64,000 bases of DNA from a virus. The stretch's first letter is position 1. Each line of letters begins with the position of its first letter. The stretch covers positions 101,873-165,872 of the IMG/VR virus record IMGVR_UViG_3300025131_009739. One strand, 5' to 3'. The notes under the pieces are model-generated. The model searched no databases. It saw nothing but the letters and a program-made list of their open reading frames with translations, and had not been told where the DNA came from. Below are positions 8,278 through 17,606 of the stretch, in pieces. A program made the position numbers and the translations under genes.

Positions 8278-8960
8278 TTCTTTCTCCCACAAGCTAGCAA
8301 CATTATTTCTTTTGAAAATCGAATTAATTTTCTATCTTTTGTGTTTCTCTCATAGCGAGTTTTCCATTTCAAAAAATCAGGAACTAGCATTGCTATAATC
8401 TTAGGAACAAATTTCAAAAATGGATATTTCCACACAAAAGGTAATTGATAAAAATACTCGCATTCGACGTCTTCAAATCCATTAATTAATAAAGCGTCTT
8501 GAAGTCCTTTTCTAGTAAATGGTTTAACATGAGTATAATCATTATAAAATGTATACATTTGACTCTTCCAGTCAGGAGTCATACAAATAAAAGATCCAGA
8601 AGGCCTTAAAACTCTCCTAACCTCACTTAAAAAGTTATCTGTATTATACACATGTTCTATAACTGACTTAGTGAAAATCGCGTCAAAAAAATCATTACCA
8701 AAAGGTATCTGTTCTTGTTCTATGTTGCACTTCTTAAAAATTATTTCTGAGTTATTCTCGTCACGAAGATCGATTCCATAACACTCCATCCCGTTTCTAG
8801 CAAAAGCTTTTAAAATTGTTCCTTTGCCGCAGCCGATATCCAAAATCCTTGGAGACTTATCTTTGGTTTCAAAAAAGCGATCATATATATAATTACATAA
8901 TTTTTGTGGATATATATTCTTCTCGCCACTAGGGTACATTATTTCAGTGTATTTTGTCAT
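8265..8960 (-). CDS. Class I SAM-dependent methyltransferase
   Basis: 231 residues with ILDIGCGKGTILKAFA (motif I), CYGIDLRDE (motif II), FDAIFTKSVIEHVY (motif IV) and LRPSGSFICMTPDW, the pattern of a Methyltransf_11-type enzyme. The C-terminal half is basic and aromatic. It lies in the sugar cluster two bases from a short-chain dehydrogenase and probably acts on a sugar or lipid-linked glycan. Confidence 0.75.
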   Translation of the reverse strand: MTKYTEIMYPSGEKNIYPQKLCNYIYDRFFETKDKSPRILDIGCGKGTILKAFARNGMECYGIDLRDENNSEIIFKKCNIEQEQIPFGNDFFDAIFTKSVIEHVYNTDNFLSEVRRVLRPSGSFICMTPDWKSQMYTFYNDYTHVKPFTRKGLQDALLINGFEDVECEYFYQLPFVWKYPFLKFVPKIIAMLVPDFLKWKTRYERNTKDRKLIRFSKEIMLLACGRKKCQS

Positions 8961-8961
8961 C

Positions 8962-9684
8962 TTATAACCCTTTTATTAGCCACCCGCCGTCGACGTAGAT
9001 ATCTTGCCCTGTTATATAACTGGAGGCGTCAGAGGCCAAAAATATGGTAACACCAATTAAGTCCGATGGCTCTCCCCACCTCTGCAAGACAGTTTTATTT
9101 TTTCTTTCTTCGTAAGTTTTCGAATCAGACCAACTTTTTTTTGTCATATTCGTTTTCATATATCCCGGGCCAACATTATTAACTCTTATGTTATATTTTC
9201 CCAGATCATATGCTAAAGCCTTTGTCAACTGTTTTAGGCCGCCTTTCATTGCAACATAAGCAGGATTATCAGGAAAAGCAAGTTCAGAGTTTAAACTTGT
9301 TATGTTGATTATAGAACCATTTAAATTTTTTCTCATTTCCTCTCCAACCATTTTACTCAAAACATACGGAGCCTTCAAATCAACATTGTAAGTTTTTTCC
9401 CAAGCTTCATCAGAATATCCACCATAAGTTACTCCAGCGTTATTAACCAATATATCAATTGTACCATATTCATTAATAATATATTCAATTATTTGTTCTA
9501 CATTTTCTTTATTTGTGATATCGCATTCTATAAAATTATTTTTTTCGTCTCCGGGTTTGATATCCAAGTTAAACACGGTGGCGCCGTAATCGTAAAAACC
9601 TCTTAATATAGCAGCGCCGTTGCCGCCGCTAGCTCCAGTTACAATAGCAACTTTGTCCTTTAACGAAAATATATTATCAATCAT
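8962..9684 (-). CDS. Short-chain dehydrogenase/reductase
   Basis: A classical SDR of 240 residues: VAIVTGASGGNGAA cofactor loop, LVNNAGVTYGG, catalytic Ser in NITSLNS and YVAMKGGLKQL (Tyr-x3-Lys), ending in the typical YITGQDIYVDGGW. A second SDR lies at 10112-10810, and both flank a VOC protein. Together they may oxidise or reduce a keto sugar or nonulosonate precursor; substrate not evident. Confidence 0.8.
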   Translation of the reverse strand: MIDNIFSLKDKVAIVTGASGGNGAAILRGFYDYGATVFNLDIKPGDEKNNFIECDITNKENVEQIIEYIINEYGTIDILVNNAGVTYGGYSDEAWEKTYNVDLKAPYVLSKMVGEEMRKNLNGSIINITSLNSELAFPDNPAYVAMKGGLKQLTKALAYDLGKYNIRVNNVGPGYMKTNMTKKSWSDSKTYEERKNKTVLQRWGEPSDLIGVTIFLASDASSYITGQDIYVDGGWLIKGL

Positions 9685-10112
9685 AATTCCTCCACTATCT
9701 CAACTAGAGAACCATCTGGATCTTTACAAAATGTCACTTTCGCAAATCCATCCGGTGAATATTGTGGAGGACTATTAAATTTCACATCGTTTTCTTTTAA
9801 CCGTTCATATGTCTCATCTAAATTATTAACTGTCAAAGCTATATGAGAACAGCCAATTTGTGTTATCCTTCTTGTCATATCAGGCTCTTTCGGATGAGAA
9901 CTATAATATAATAACTCAACCATGTCACCGTTTTCTAAAGACATTTTCACGGTTCTAACAACAACATCTTTTAAGTCTGAAAAATTATTAATGTAATCTC
10001 CAGATTCAACCATATCTTTCTTTACCTCAAATCCTAATAAGTCTCTATAAAATTTTAGAGATCTCTCCATATCACTAACCACAATTCCAGTATGCCTTAT
10101 ATTCAACACCAT
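9681..10112 (-). CDS. VOC-superfamily (glyoxalase/dioxygenase-like) metalloprotein
   Basis: 143 residues with two beta-alpha-beta-beta-beta modules: RHTGIVVSDMERSLKFYRDLLGF and CSHIALTVNNLDETYERLKENDV, closing with CKDPDGSLVEIVEEL. His and Glu ligand candidates are in the expected positions. VOC proteins include lyases, epimerases and dioxygenases. In this setting, between two SDRs, an isomerase or lyase step in sugar synthesis is possible but unproven. Confidence 0.75.
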   Translation of the reverse strand: MVLNIRHTGIVVSDMERSLKFYRDLLGFEVKKDMVESGDYINNFSDLKDVVVRTVKMSLENGDMVELLYYSSHPKEPDMTRRITQIGCSHIALTVNNLDETYERLKENDVKFNSPPQYSPDGFAKVTFCKDPDGSLVEIVEEL

Positions 10113-10810
10113 TATCTTATCACCATTCTATTCATTCGGACTTCTTCTGCAATCATCCCTGAATCAAAAGATATGGTATGAACTATAAAATTAGCAACCT
10201 CTTTCGGATCTAGAAAAGTATTAAAGTCTTGCCTCTTATCGTGCCTGGCCATTTCTGTTTTTGTTGAGCCGGGAGAAAAACAAAACGCGCGCACATTATA
10301 TTCTTTCAATTCCTGGAATAAAGAACGAGTCAAACCCAAAAGTGCATGCTTTGTAGAACAATATATACCAGTTTCTCCGGAGCCATTATAAGCGGACGAA
10401 GAAGCAATATTAATTATGCGACCCCATTTTTGTTTTTTCATATTCTTGGCAAAATAATGAGAAAGAATAAATGGGACTCTGACGTTCAAGGAAAAGCTTT
10501 GATCGAAATCATCAATATCAGATTCCAATATTGATTTTATTTTAAAAACTCCGGCGCAATTCACCAATATATCAATATTTTTCATTTGGTTTGTCGACTG
10601 TTCTTTTACTTCTTCCAAAAATGAATCATAAGTTAAATCTCCTGCTAAAAAATATGAGTTGGTCTCCTTTGCTACGCTTTTTAACTTTTCTTCGTCTCGC
10701 CCAGTCAAAAATAATTTGCAGCCGGCGCTGTGTAGTGATATTGCGATCTCTTTTCCAATACCGCCTGTTGCTCCAGTAACTAAAGCAACTTTGCCATTTA
10801 AGCAGTTCAT
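10112..10810 (-). CDS. Short-chain dehydrogenase/reductase
   Basis: 232 residues with VALVTGATGGIGKEIA, LVNCAGVFK, INIASSSAYNG and YCSTKHALLGL (Tyr-x3-Lys). It shares one base with the VOC gene and one with the neuB-like gene, so the three are strictly coupled. It may reduce a precursor of the nonulosonic acid made by the adjacent NeuB/NeuA pair; this is inference from context. Confidence 0.8.
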   Translation of the reverse strand: MNCLNGKVALVTGATGGIGKEIAISLHSAGCKLFLTGRDEEKLKSVAKETNSYFLAGDLTYDSFLEEVKEQSTNQMKNIDILVNCAGVFKIKSILESDIDDFDQSFSLNVRVPFILSHYFAKNMKKQKWGRIINIASSSAYNGSGETGIYCSTKHALLGLTRSLFQELKEYNVRAFCFSPGSTKTEMARHDKRQDFNTFLDPKEVANFIVHTISFDSGMIAEEVRMNRMVIR

Positions 10811-11649
10811 TATAAAGTGTCCACTTTCCTAAGTTTTTTAGCGATGGCCTTCTCGCTATCATATACAAATTTTTCATTACTTCCCAAAGACTTTTCAATG
10901 TCCCTGATATATTTAACAAGTTTGCTTAAGCCTCCAAGCTCCAAAGAGGCTGACTGATCCGAACCATACATAGCGCGATCCAAAGTAATGTGTCTTTCAA
11001 TTGAAGTAGCTCCGAGAGCAGCTGCTGCGCAGCTGACAATAACCCCCGATTCATGGCCACTATAACCAACATCGCATTGAAAGGTGTCTTTCAAAGTTTT
11101 CATTACTCTTAGATTGGCATTTTCAATTTGCATAGGATATGTGCTGTTGCAGTGCATCAATTCATAAGGACAATCTGCATCTTCAAATATTTGTATTGCC
11201 TTTCCAATTTCTTCCATAGTGCTCATTCCGGTAGATATAAAAGTATACTTACCTTCTTCAGCAATCATTTCTAACAGCTGACGATGTGTTAACATAGCAG
11301 ATGCTACTTTATTATATTTTAAATCATATTGACGCAAAAATAGTTGACTTTCTACGTCCCACGCTGACGCTAGCCATCTAATACCTTTCTTTTTACAGTG
11401 CGCGTCAATTACATCATATTCTTTCTTGGAGAACTCTAATCCTTGTTTTTGTTGTCTGTTAGTAGTCCCCCATGGACTTTCTCGAGGACGATCCAAGTCT
11501 TCTACAGAATATACTAAATCAAGAGTCCGTTTCTGAAACTTGACCGCATCGCAGCCTGCTCGATAGGCGCCGTTAATTAATTTTTTAACTAATTTTAAGT
11601 CTCCATTGTGGTTAATACCAATTTCAGCAATCACAAAAGTTTTATTCAC
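10810..11649 (-). CDS. neuB: N-acetylneuraminate synthase-family enzyme lacking the SAF domain
   Basis: 279 residues with AEIGINHNGDLKL, AVKFQKRT, FISTGMSTMEEI, MHCNSTYP, VGYSGHESG and ERHITLDRAMYGSDQ, all hallmarks of the NeuB TIM barrel that condenses phosphoenolpyruvate with an amino sugar. Full NeuB proteins are about 340 residues and end in an antifreeze-like SAF domain that covers the partner active site. That domain is missing here. Directly followed by the CMP-sugar synthetase gene, it probably makes a nonulosonic acid (sialic, legionaminic or pseudaminic type). Confidence 0.85.
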   Translation of the reverse strand: MNKTFVIAEIGINHNGDLKLVKKLINGAYRAGCDAVKFQKRTLDLVYSVEDLDRPRESPWGTTNRQQKQGLEFSKKEYDVIDAHCKKKGIRWLASAWDVESQLFLRQYDLKYNKVASAMLTHRQLLEMIAEEGKYTFISTGMSTMEEIGKAIQIFEDADCPYELMHCNSTYPMQIENANLRVMKTLKDTFQCDVGYSGHESGVIVSCAAAALGATSIERHITLDRAMYGSDQSASLELGGLSKLVKYIRDIEKSLGSNEKFVYDSEKAIAKKLRKVDTL

Positions 11650-12371
11650 TTGTCTCTCCTTTGGTTTAAGTGTTTTAAAAGAATATTATCTTTATCTATG
11701 GCATATTTTAACATATCAAAGTGTGCTTGTAAATCAATATCAATAATTTCATCACAAATATAAGCATATATTTTATTACCAAAAGTATGGTCTGCTCTTA
11801 CGCGATCTTGTTTAATGATGTCTATATGGCCATTAGCTTCATAAGTTTGCGGAAAAACTTGTCTTGGCAAATTATTGTAGTTTTTAATGCCGTTATAATC
11901 ATCAAAAAAATCTTCGCAATAATTATTTTTGATTTTAAACAATTTATATGGAGTACTGCTTGTTTTATTAACTGTTCTTAAAGATGACAGTTCGTTTTTG
12001 TTTTCAAAATAAATTTTAATGGCATCCTCCATAATGAATAAAGAACGTAAAGGAGTAGTTGGCCTCATCAACGCTACTTCATTTACATCAATGTTGTCAA
12101 AAAAATGATTTAAAAATTCCTTGTCAGGAGATAAATCTCCAGCAAATTCTTTTGGCCTCATAAACGGCACTTCTGCTCCGTATTTCTTAGCAATTTCTGC
12201 TATTTCTTCACTATCCGTACTAACAATTGTTCGACTAACGCCTTTGCACATATTACAGGCTGCTATAGAATAAGCTATAAGAGGGTGACCTCTTACTGTT
12301 TTTATATTTTTTCTAGGGACTGTTTTACTCCCTCCTCGAGCGGGTATTAAGGCTACAATTTTATTAGACAT
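11646..12371 (-). CDS. neuA: CMP-N-acylneuraminate cytidylyltransferase-like
   Basis: About 241 residues starting MSNKIVALIPARGGSKTVPRKN, the nucleotide-binding signature of CMP-sialic acid synthetases. STDSEEIAEIAKKYGAEVPFMRP and ALMRPTTPLR are also typical. It would activate the NeuB product with CTP. The start at 12371 gives the canonical N-terminus; a nine-residue extension is possible. It overlaps the NeuB gene by four bases. Confidence 0.85.
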   Translation of the reverse strand: MSNKIVALIPARGGSKTVPRKNIKTVRGHPLIAYSIAACNMCKGVSRTIVSTDSEEIAEIAKKYGAEVPFMRPKEFAGDLSPDKEFLNHFFDNIDVNEVALMRPTTPLRSLFIMEDAIKIYFENKNELSSLRTVNKTSSTPYKLFKIKNNYCEDFFDDYNGIKNYNNLPRQVFPQTYEANGHIDIIKQDRVRADHTFGNKIYAYICDEIIDIDLQAHFDMLKYAIDKDNILLKHLNQRRDK

Positions 12372-13269
12372 AAAGCTCACCCTTGTCGAAAATTCCATAC
12401 CATGAATCTTGTTTTAAATTAATAATTTGTATACCACGGGCTTGCGCGCTCTCGTTTAAAACTTTTAAGTCATTTTTTAAATTAAAATCTAATTTTTGCC
12501 AATCATTATTATCTGGGATAAACACATTTGGGTTCGCAAATCCCAATCCATAATCTAAATCTAGCCCAGATACATAAATCGGATTAAACCCCATAATTAT
12601 AGCAATTGCCACCATATGAACTGCAACGGTGTCACCTGTGCTGTAGTGTTCCGAATATCCAGATACTTCTTGAAGTTTTTCTTGTAACGTGGGCACACCA
12701 GGAACAATCCATTTGCAACATTTTCCTCCCCCAGTGGGCCCGAAAGGAAGCCCTCCAGAAAAGCCACCTCCTTGTCGGGGCGGCCGCCACATTGAAAAAT
12801 TATTTCCATAATCAGTAAATTTGAAATTATGATTTTCTTTATAATAACGTTGAAAATTCTTTAATATGTCTAAACATTTATGATTTTTAAAATGACGTTG
12901 ATCGTACATCAAATAATCAAGTTCTAAATTTTTAGCTAAAAAATCTCTATCTGAAAAATCCACTGAGCCGGCAAAAAGAACTTTTGAATTTTTATGCTCA
13001 TTTATATTAACAGAATGGTTTCTAATTCTCCACATGCCAGTTTTATTAATACAATCTTGAATGTTCAATTCGCCATTGGCAATAACCCAATATTCCGGGG
13101 CACTATCAAAATAATCAAACCAATTGTTACAATCAATTCTAATAATCTTTTTTTGTTTTTCCAAGTCTGCAATTTGCTCTCTATGATTGTTGAGACTTGG
13201 CCCATGCATAGTTACAACGCAAGGAAAATTTTCATGCTTATCTATTATTTGTTCAAATTCTATTTGCAT
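12364..13269 (-). CDS. DUF115/Maf-like protein of glycan clusters
   Basis: 301 residues. The C-terminal half contains STGDTVAVHMVAIAIIMGFN and IYVSGLDLDYGLGF, a pattern shared with DUF115 domains (Maf flagellin-glycosylation proteins and 6-hydroxymethylpterin pyrophosphokinase relatives). A Gly-rich stretch (GGGFSGGLPFGPTGGGK) is unusual and may be a loop. Maf proteins transfer nonulosonic acids to flagellin, and the gene sits next to neuA/neuB, so transfer of the CMP-sugar is an attractive but unproven role. Confidence 0.55.
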   Translation of the reverse strand: MQIEFEQIIDKHENFPCVVTMHGPSLNNHREQIADLEKQKKIIRIDCNNWFDYFDSAPEYWVIANGELNIQDCINKTGMWRIRNHSVNINEHKNSKVLFAGSVDFSDRDFLAKNLELDYLMYDQRHFKNHKCLDILKNFQRYYKENHNFKFTDYGNNFSMWRPPRQGGGFSGGLPFGPTGGGKCCKWIVPGVPTLQEKLQEVSGYSEHYSTGDTVAVHMVAIAIIMGFNPIYVSGLDLDYGLGFANPNVFIPDNNDWQKLDFNLKNDLKVLNESAQARGIQIINLKQDSWYGIFDKGELYV

Positions 13270-13271
13270 AA

Positions 13272-14219
13272 CTACCAGACAAAATTATCTTTATAATGTT
13301 GTACGATCTCTGGCAATTCTGAATCAAAATTATGCTCTGGTTCCCAACCAATATTTTGTAATTTAGAATCATCCACCGAATACCTTAAATCTTGACCATC
13401 TCTATTACAGCTAAAATCTATATAATCATCATAATTTATTTCTTTTTTATTAAAATGTAAATCTAATATCTTTTTTACAGTATCGATATTTCTCTGTTCA
13501 TAGTTACCTGCTATATTATAAATCTCATTAACCTTTCCTGATTCTATAATTTTTATTACCGCAGTGGCTGTATCCTTGGCGTGCAACCACGTTCGAACTG
13601 GTGTGCCGTCATTATGCAAGGGAATTTTTCTTCCTAATGATAAAAATTTGCAAGTTTTTGGTATTAATTTCTCCACATATTGCCCAATCCCATAATTATT
13701 AGTCGGTCTAACAATAACATATGGAACTTCATAAGTCCTGTTCCAAGCTAATATTAACTGATCTGCTGCTGCCTTTGTAGCCGAATAAGGATTGCTTGGC
13801 TTTAACAGGTCTGCTTCTTTATGTTTTCCATCAACAATATCACCATATACTTCATCTGTGCTAAAGTGAAGAAAAATAGGCATTTTAAAATGTTTCTTTG
13901 TTTTAATTAATTCTAATAAATTATGAACCCCATTGATATTAGAATGAACAAATTCTCCACTTTGAACAATAGAATTGTCAACGTGAGTTTCTGCGGCTGT
14001 ATTGATTACATAATCGCAATCGTATAGCCAATTTAAATCATTAATATCCTTTCGTTCAAAAGCAAAATTCTTATATCTTTTAAACTCTCGCAATAAACTT
14101 TCATTCGACGCATATGTTAATTTGTCAACACCTCTAACATACCACCCTTTTTTTAAACATGCTCTCACAACATAAGAACCCATAAACCCTAAACACCCTG
14201 TTATATAAACAATTTTCAT
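13272..14219 (-). CDS. dTDP-glucose 4,6-dehydratase-like enzyme
   Basis: About 315 residues, an extended SDR: MKIVYITGCLGFMGSYVV cofactor loop, NTAAETHVDNSI, HFSTDEVYGD (catalytic Thr-Asp-Glu of 4,6-dehydratases), YSATKAAADQL and RPTNNYG. It matches RmlB in motif order. It may supply a 4-keto-6-deoxyglucose nucleotide to the adjacent RfbH-like enzyme. The nucleotide (dTDP or CDP) cannot be decided. The start at 14219 has AGGAG six bases upstream. Confidence 0.85.
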   Translation of the reverse strand: MKIVYITGCLGFMGSYVVRACLKKGWYVRGVDKLTYASNESLLREFKRYKNFAFERKDINDLNWLYDCDYVINTAAETHVDNSIVQSGEFVHSNINGVHNLLELIKTKKHFKMPIFLHFSTDEVYGDIVDGKHKEADLLKPSNPYSATKAAADQLILAWNRTYEVPYVIVRPTNNYGIGQYVEKLIPKTCKFLSLGRKIPLHNDGTPVRTWLHAKDTATAVIKIIESGKVNEIYNIAGNYEQRNIDTVKKILDLHFNKKEINYDDYIDFSCNRDGQDLRYSVDDSKLQNIGWEPEHNFDSELPEIVQHYKDNFVW

Positions 14220-14220
14220 T

Positions 14221-15567
14221 TTAGACTCCTTTTTCAATAAAAAAACTATTCACAATTTTTCGAATATATTTTAATTTTTCTTTTGTTAGGCCGGCGTATG
14301 TCCCTAGAAAAAAAGAATTGGTCGCAGCCTTGTGTGCCACAGGAAATATTTCCTTTAAATCACCATATTGTTCTGCAATATCTGAATAAGCAGGATGATA
14401 CAATAAGTTGCCTGAGAAATAATTTCTAGTCTGAATTTTGGCATCTTCTAAGTATTCCACAAAATCTGCTCTACTAAAAGAGGAGCTTTCTTTAATGGTT
14501 AGCAAAAAAGCAAACCATGATGGATTGGATTTTTCCGTTGCTTTTGGAAGATGAAAATATTTTTTATACGGTTTAAAAACATCTAAAAGATAATTGAAGT
14601 TTCTTACACGAGAAGAATGAAAGCTTTCTACTTTTTTAAGCTGCTCTAATCCAATCGCAGCCTGCATTTCTATTGGCTTAAGATTAAATCCTATTTCACT
14701 GTATACATATCGATGATCATAAATTATATCTTTATTTTGAGGAAGCCATTTTCTGAATCTATTCCCGCATGCAGTTCCACCAGTGACATCTCCTGGCTTT
14801 TTTGTGTTACAATAACAAGCCCTTCCCCAATCACGCAAACTTAACAAAACTTTATAATTTCTTACTTTGTTTGTCGCTACAAAGCCACCTTCTCCTAATG
14901 TCATATGATGGGCTGGATAAAAGGAACAAGACGACATATCACCAAAAGATCCTAATTTTTTACCATCATAAGTTGAGCCTAAAGCATCGCATGCGTCCTC
15001 TAATAGAACCAAGTCATACCTTTTAACCAACTCCATTACTTTGTCCATATTTGGGGGGTTTCCGAGCGCGTGAGCGAACATTATAGCCCTGATCTCTTTG
15101 TCTGTATCTTCTTCTAGCACTCTTTCAACTTGTTCCAAATCTAAATTTAAATCAGGCAAAGTTGAATCAACAAAAACCGGGATGAATCCGGATTGGAGTA
15201 TGGGATTAACTGTCGTTGGAAAACATACAATTGGAGTAATAATCTTTGTTCCGACAGGGAAATTGTAAAGATTTTTAGACTTGAGAGCCGAGACCATCAA
15301 TAAGTTAGCTGAGCTTCCGGAATTAGTTAAAATTCCATTGTTCATTCCTAAATGAGGCGCAAACTCCTCCTCAAATTGTCGACTCTTTTTTCCAAACACT
15401 AACCAACCATCGACCAAAGATTTAATAGCAGCAAGATATTCATCTTTTGAAAATACATCCCCTGAGTAGGAAACCCAATCTTCTCCTGGCGTCCACTTCA
15501 TCTCTTGCCTCTTTTTATTTTCTATATATTCGGAAAGAGGCTCTAATATCTGTTCTAACTCACTCAT
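14221..15567 (-). CDS. rfbH: RfbH/AscC-type NDP-4-keto-6-deoxyglucose 3-dehydrase
   Basis: 448 residues, DegT/AHBA fold. The PLP region reads GSFGDMSSCSFYPAHHMTLGEGG: the usual Lys is replaced by His, the hallmark of E1-type 3-dehydrases (RfbH, AscC, ColD) that use PLP or PMP for C3 deoxygenation. The length and the Cys-containing insert before YDHRYVYSEIGFNLK match RfbH rather than the shorter ColD. RfbH normally needs an iron-sulfur reductase partner, not seen here. The product would be a 3,6-dideoxy-4-keto sugar. It overlaps the glycosyltransferase-like gene by eight bases. Confidence 0.85.
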   Translation of the reverse strand: MSELEQILEPLSEYIENKKRQEMKWTPGEDWVSYSGDVFSKDEYLAAIKSLVDGWLVFGKKSRQFEEEFAPHLGMNNGILTNSGSSANLLMVSALKSKNLYNFPVGTKIITPIVCFPTTVNPILQSGFIPVFVDSTLPDLNLDLEQVERVLEEDTDKEIRAIMFAHALGNPPNMDKVMELVKRYDLVLLEDACDALGSTYDGKKLGSFGDMSSCSFYPAHHMTLGEGGFVATNKVRNYKVLLSLRDWGRACYCNTKKPGDVTGGTACGNRFRKWLPQNKDIIYDHRYVYSEIGFNLKPIEMQAAIGLEQLKKVESFHSSRVRNFNYLLDVFKPYKKYFHLPKATEKSNPSWFAFLLTIKESSSFSRADFVEYLEDAKIQTRNYFSGNLLYHPAYSDIAEQYGDLKEIFPVAHKAATNSFFLGTYAGLTKEKLKYIRKIVNSFFIEKGV

Positions 15568-16558
15568 CCTTCAAATAATCCCATTCATATGTTTTCCTAT
15601 AAGAAGACCATGGTATATTTGTTTCTTTGTATTCATTTTGGAGGATTTTAATAACTGAAGATGTATAACCTTCGTGAGGATAAAATCCCCACTTTTCATG
15701 AAATTTGTCATGCGAATGTTTTTCAAATCTTAGATCAAAATCTGTATCTCTTTTATGTCTCTTGTTTGGGTGTGTAATAAAGATATCAGGAATCCAAATA
15801 TTAATCAAGTTGTTTTTTAAAGACTCTAATGCCCAATCTTCGTTAAGTAGCATCGTATATGGCCCAAAATCAGCAGCAGGGCCTATCAATTGTAAAGCTT
15901 TAGAGCTAACCAAATTAAAATCTAGAGGTCCGTGACATTTAACTGTTCTTTTTGGAAGATCTAAAAGGTGCTTATTATCATCAGTTAGTTTTTGCCCTAG
16001 TTCAAAATTATGACATTCAAATCTAAAACGGTCTTCTCTGTCAGTATGAAATCCGGAAGTAGTGGTATCTGATCTGGGGCCATCTGAAATATCCCAGCTA
16101 CGATCATTGGTACAAACAATCCAACCAATTTCATCTTCATATCCTTCGATCTCTTTGACTGCTCTATTATAAAAGTTATCAGTGTTGAGAACAACGTCGT
16201 CATGTGTTACTAAAAAATATTTTGTATCATCTTTATATTTTTCAACAAAATAATTAAAGTCTTTATACCATGGACCTCGAGTGTGCACAACCTCTAATAA
16301 AGAATTCTTTTTGACAACTTTACTTAAGACTTTATTCTCGAAAATTTCTCTTACAAAGCGCTTTGTTATTGGCACCTGTTTATGAACCTTGCCACTTTTA
16401 AACTCATAGGAAACAAGATTATCAAGATCGTCGACAACGATATAAAATTTATAATTGCATTCACCAATATTTTTCGAAATTGTATAAATTGCTTCAAGCA
16501 AATTTTCCTTAGCAACAACAGGTCCAACACTCGCAATAAAAACTAAAACATCAAACAT
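15560..16558 (-). CDS. Putative GT-A-fold glycosyltransferase
   Basis: 332 residues. FDVLVFIASVGPVV, YKFYIVVDDLDN and YFLVTHDDVVLNTDNFY (an acidic DxD-like site) suggest a GT-A nucleotide-sugar-dependent transferase. GPLDFNLVSSKAL and NEDWALES are similar to acceptor-side motifs of such enzymes. Position between gmd and rfbH supports a role in glycan assembly. Family not assigned. Confidence 0.55.
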   Translation of the reverse strand: MFDVLVFIASVGPVVAKENLLEAIYTISKNIGECNYKFYIVVDDLDNLVSYEFKSGKVHKQVPITKRFVREIFENKVLSKVVKKNSLLEVVHTRGPWYKDFNYFVEKYKDDTKYFLVTHDDVVLNTDNFYNRAVKEIEGYEDEIGWIVCTNDRSWDISDGPRSDTTTSGFHTDREDRFRFECHNFELGQKLTDDNKHLLDLPKRTVKCHGPLDFNLVSSKALQLIGPAADFGPYTMLLNEDWALESLKNNLINIWIPDIFITHPNKRHKRDTDFDLRFEKHSHDKFHEKWGFYPHEGYTSSVIKILQNEYKETNIPWSSYRKTYEWDYLKDE

Positions 16559-17546
16559 CTATCTTCTCATCATTGTTTATTTTTAACATCCAATGATCCA
16601 CCATTTCATCCAGCATACTTTCAAAAGTATATTTTGGAACCCACCCAATAACTTTTCTTATTCTTGAAGAATCTCCTCTTAAATATTTTAGCTCTTCCGG
16701 TCTCATATATTTAGGATTCTGAACAACATAATCTTTGTAATCCATTCCCAAACGAGTGAAAACATGCTCACACAGTTCACGAATTGAGTGCGTTTTTCCT
16801 GTTGCAACTATCCACTCTTCTGGAGTTTCATGATTTAAAATCATGTGCATCGCTCGAACATAATCTTTTGAATGTCCCCAATCTCTATAAGATTCTAAAT
16901 TTCCAAGTTCTAGTTTTTCTCTTAGACCTTTTTTAATCTCTACAGCCGTTTTTACAACTTTATTTGTTACAAAATTAGACCCTCTTCTAGGAGACTCATG
17001 ATTAAACAGAATTCCATTGCATGCATGTAAATTATAGGCATTTCTGTAGTGCCTGACCAAATTAAATGCTAATAATTTGGCACAACCATATGGGCTAACC
17101 GGTAGCATAGTGGTTGTCAATTTTTGTAAACCATCTTCTTCTACTGAATTACCAAACATTTCTGATGAACTGGCCTGATAAAATTTTGCCTCTGGTACAA
17201 TTGTTCTATATGCTTCAAGCAAGTTCAAGACAGCTAAAGCGTTTGTTTGTATTGTAAAAGAAGGCATATCAAAACTAATTCTAACATGGCTCATTGCAGC
17301 TAAATTATATATCTCATCTGGTTGGACCTGTGTAATAATTCTTGTTAAAGATGAAACATCTAACATATCACCATAAAAAGTTTCAATAAGCCCATGTAAA
17401 TGTTTTATTCTACTATCTTGATTTTCAGATACTGAACTTCTTCTCACAATGCCATATACTTCATATCCCTGTTCTAACAAATATTCTGCTAAATAACTTC
17501 CATCTTGTCCGGAGATTCCAGTAATAAGCGCTCGTTTTTTAGTCAT
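16551..17546 (-). CDS. gmd: GDP-mannose 4,6-dehydratase
   Basis: 331 residues. ALITGISGQDGSYLAEYLL, YGIVRRSSV, GDMLDVSSL, YGCAKLLAF and NHESPRRGSNFVTNKV are diagnostic for Gmd. It converts GDP-mannose to GDP-4-keto-6-deoxymannose, the precursor of GDP-fucose, perosamine and colitose. The fucose synthase at 4088-5020 can complete the fucose route. The first gene of this stretch, it follows a 60-base gap after the iron-sulfur carrier gene. Confidence 0.9.
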   Translation of the reverse strand: MTKKRALITGISGQDGSYLAEYLLEQGYEVYGIVRRSSVSENQDSRIKHLHGLIETFYGDMLDVSSLTRIITQVQPDEIYNLAAMSHVRISFDMPSFTIQTNALAVLNLLEAYRTIVPEAKFYQASSSEMFGNSVEEDGLQKLTTTMLPVSPYGCAKLLAFNLVRHYRNAYNLHACNGILFNHESPRRGSNFVTNKVVKTAVEIKKGLREKLELGNLESYRDWGHSKDYVRAMHMILNHETPEEWIVATGKTHSIRELCEHVFTRLGMDYKDYVVQNPKYMRPEELKYLRGDSSRIRKVIGWVPKYTFESMLDEMVDHWMLKINNDEKIDV

Positions 17547-17606
17547 TCTTCACCTCATACACAATGATAACATCAGCTTCGCTTTTTGTTAAACAATTAA
17601 CTACTT

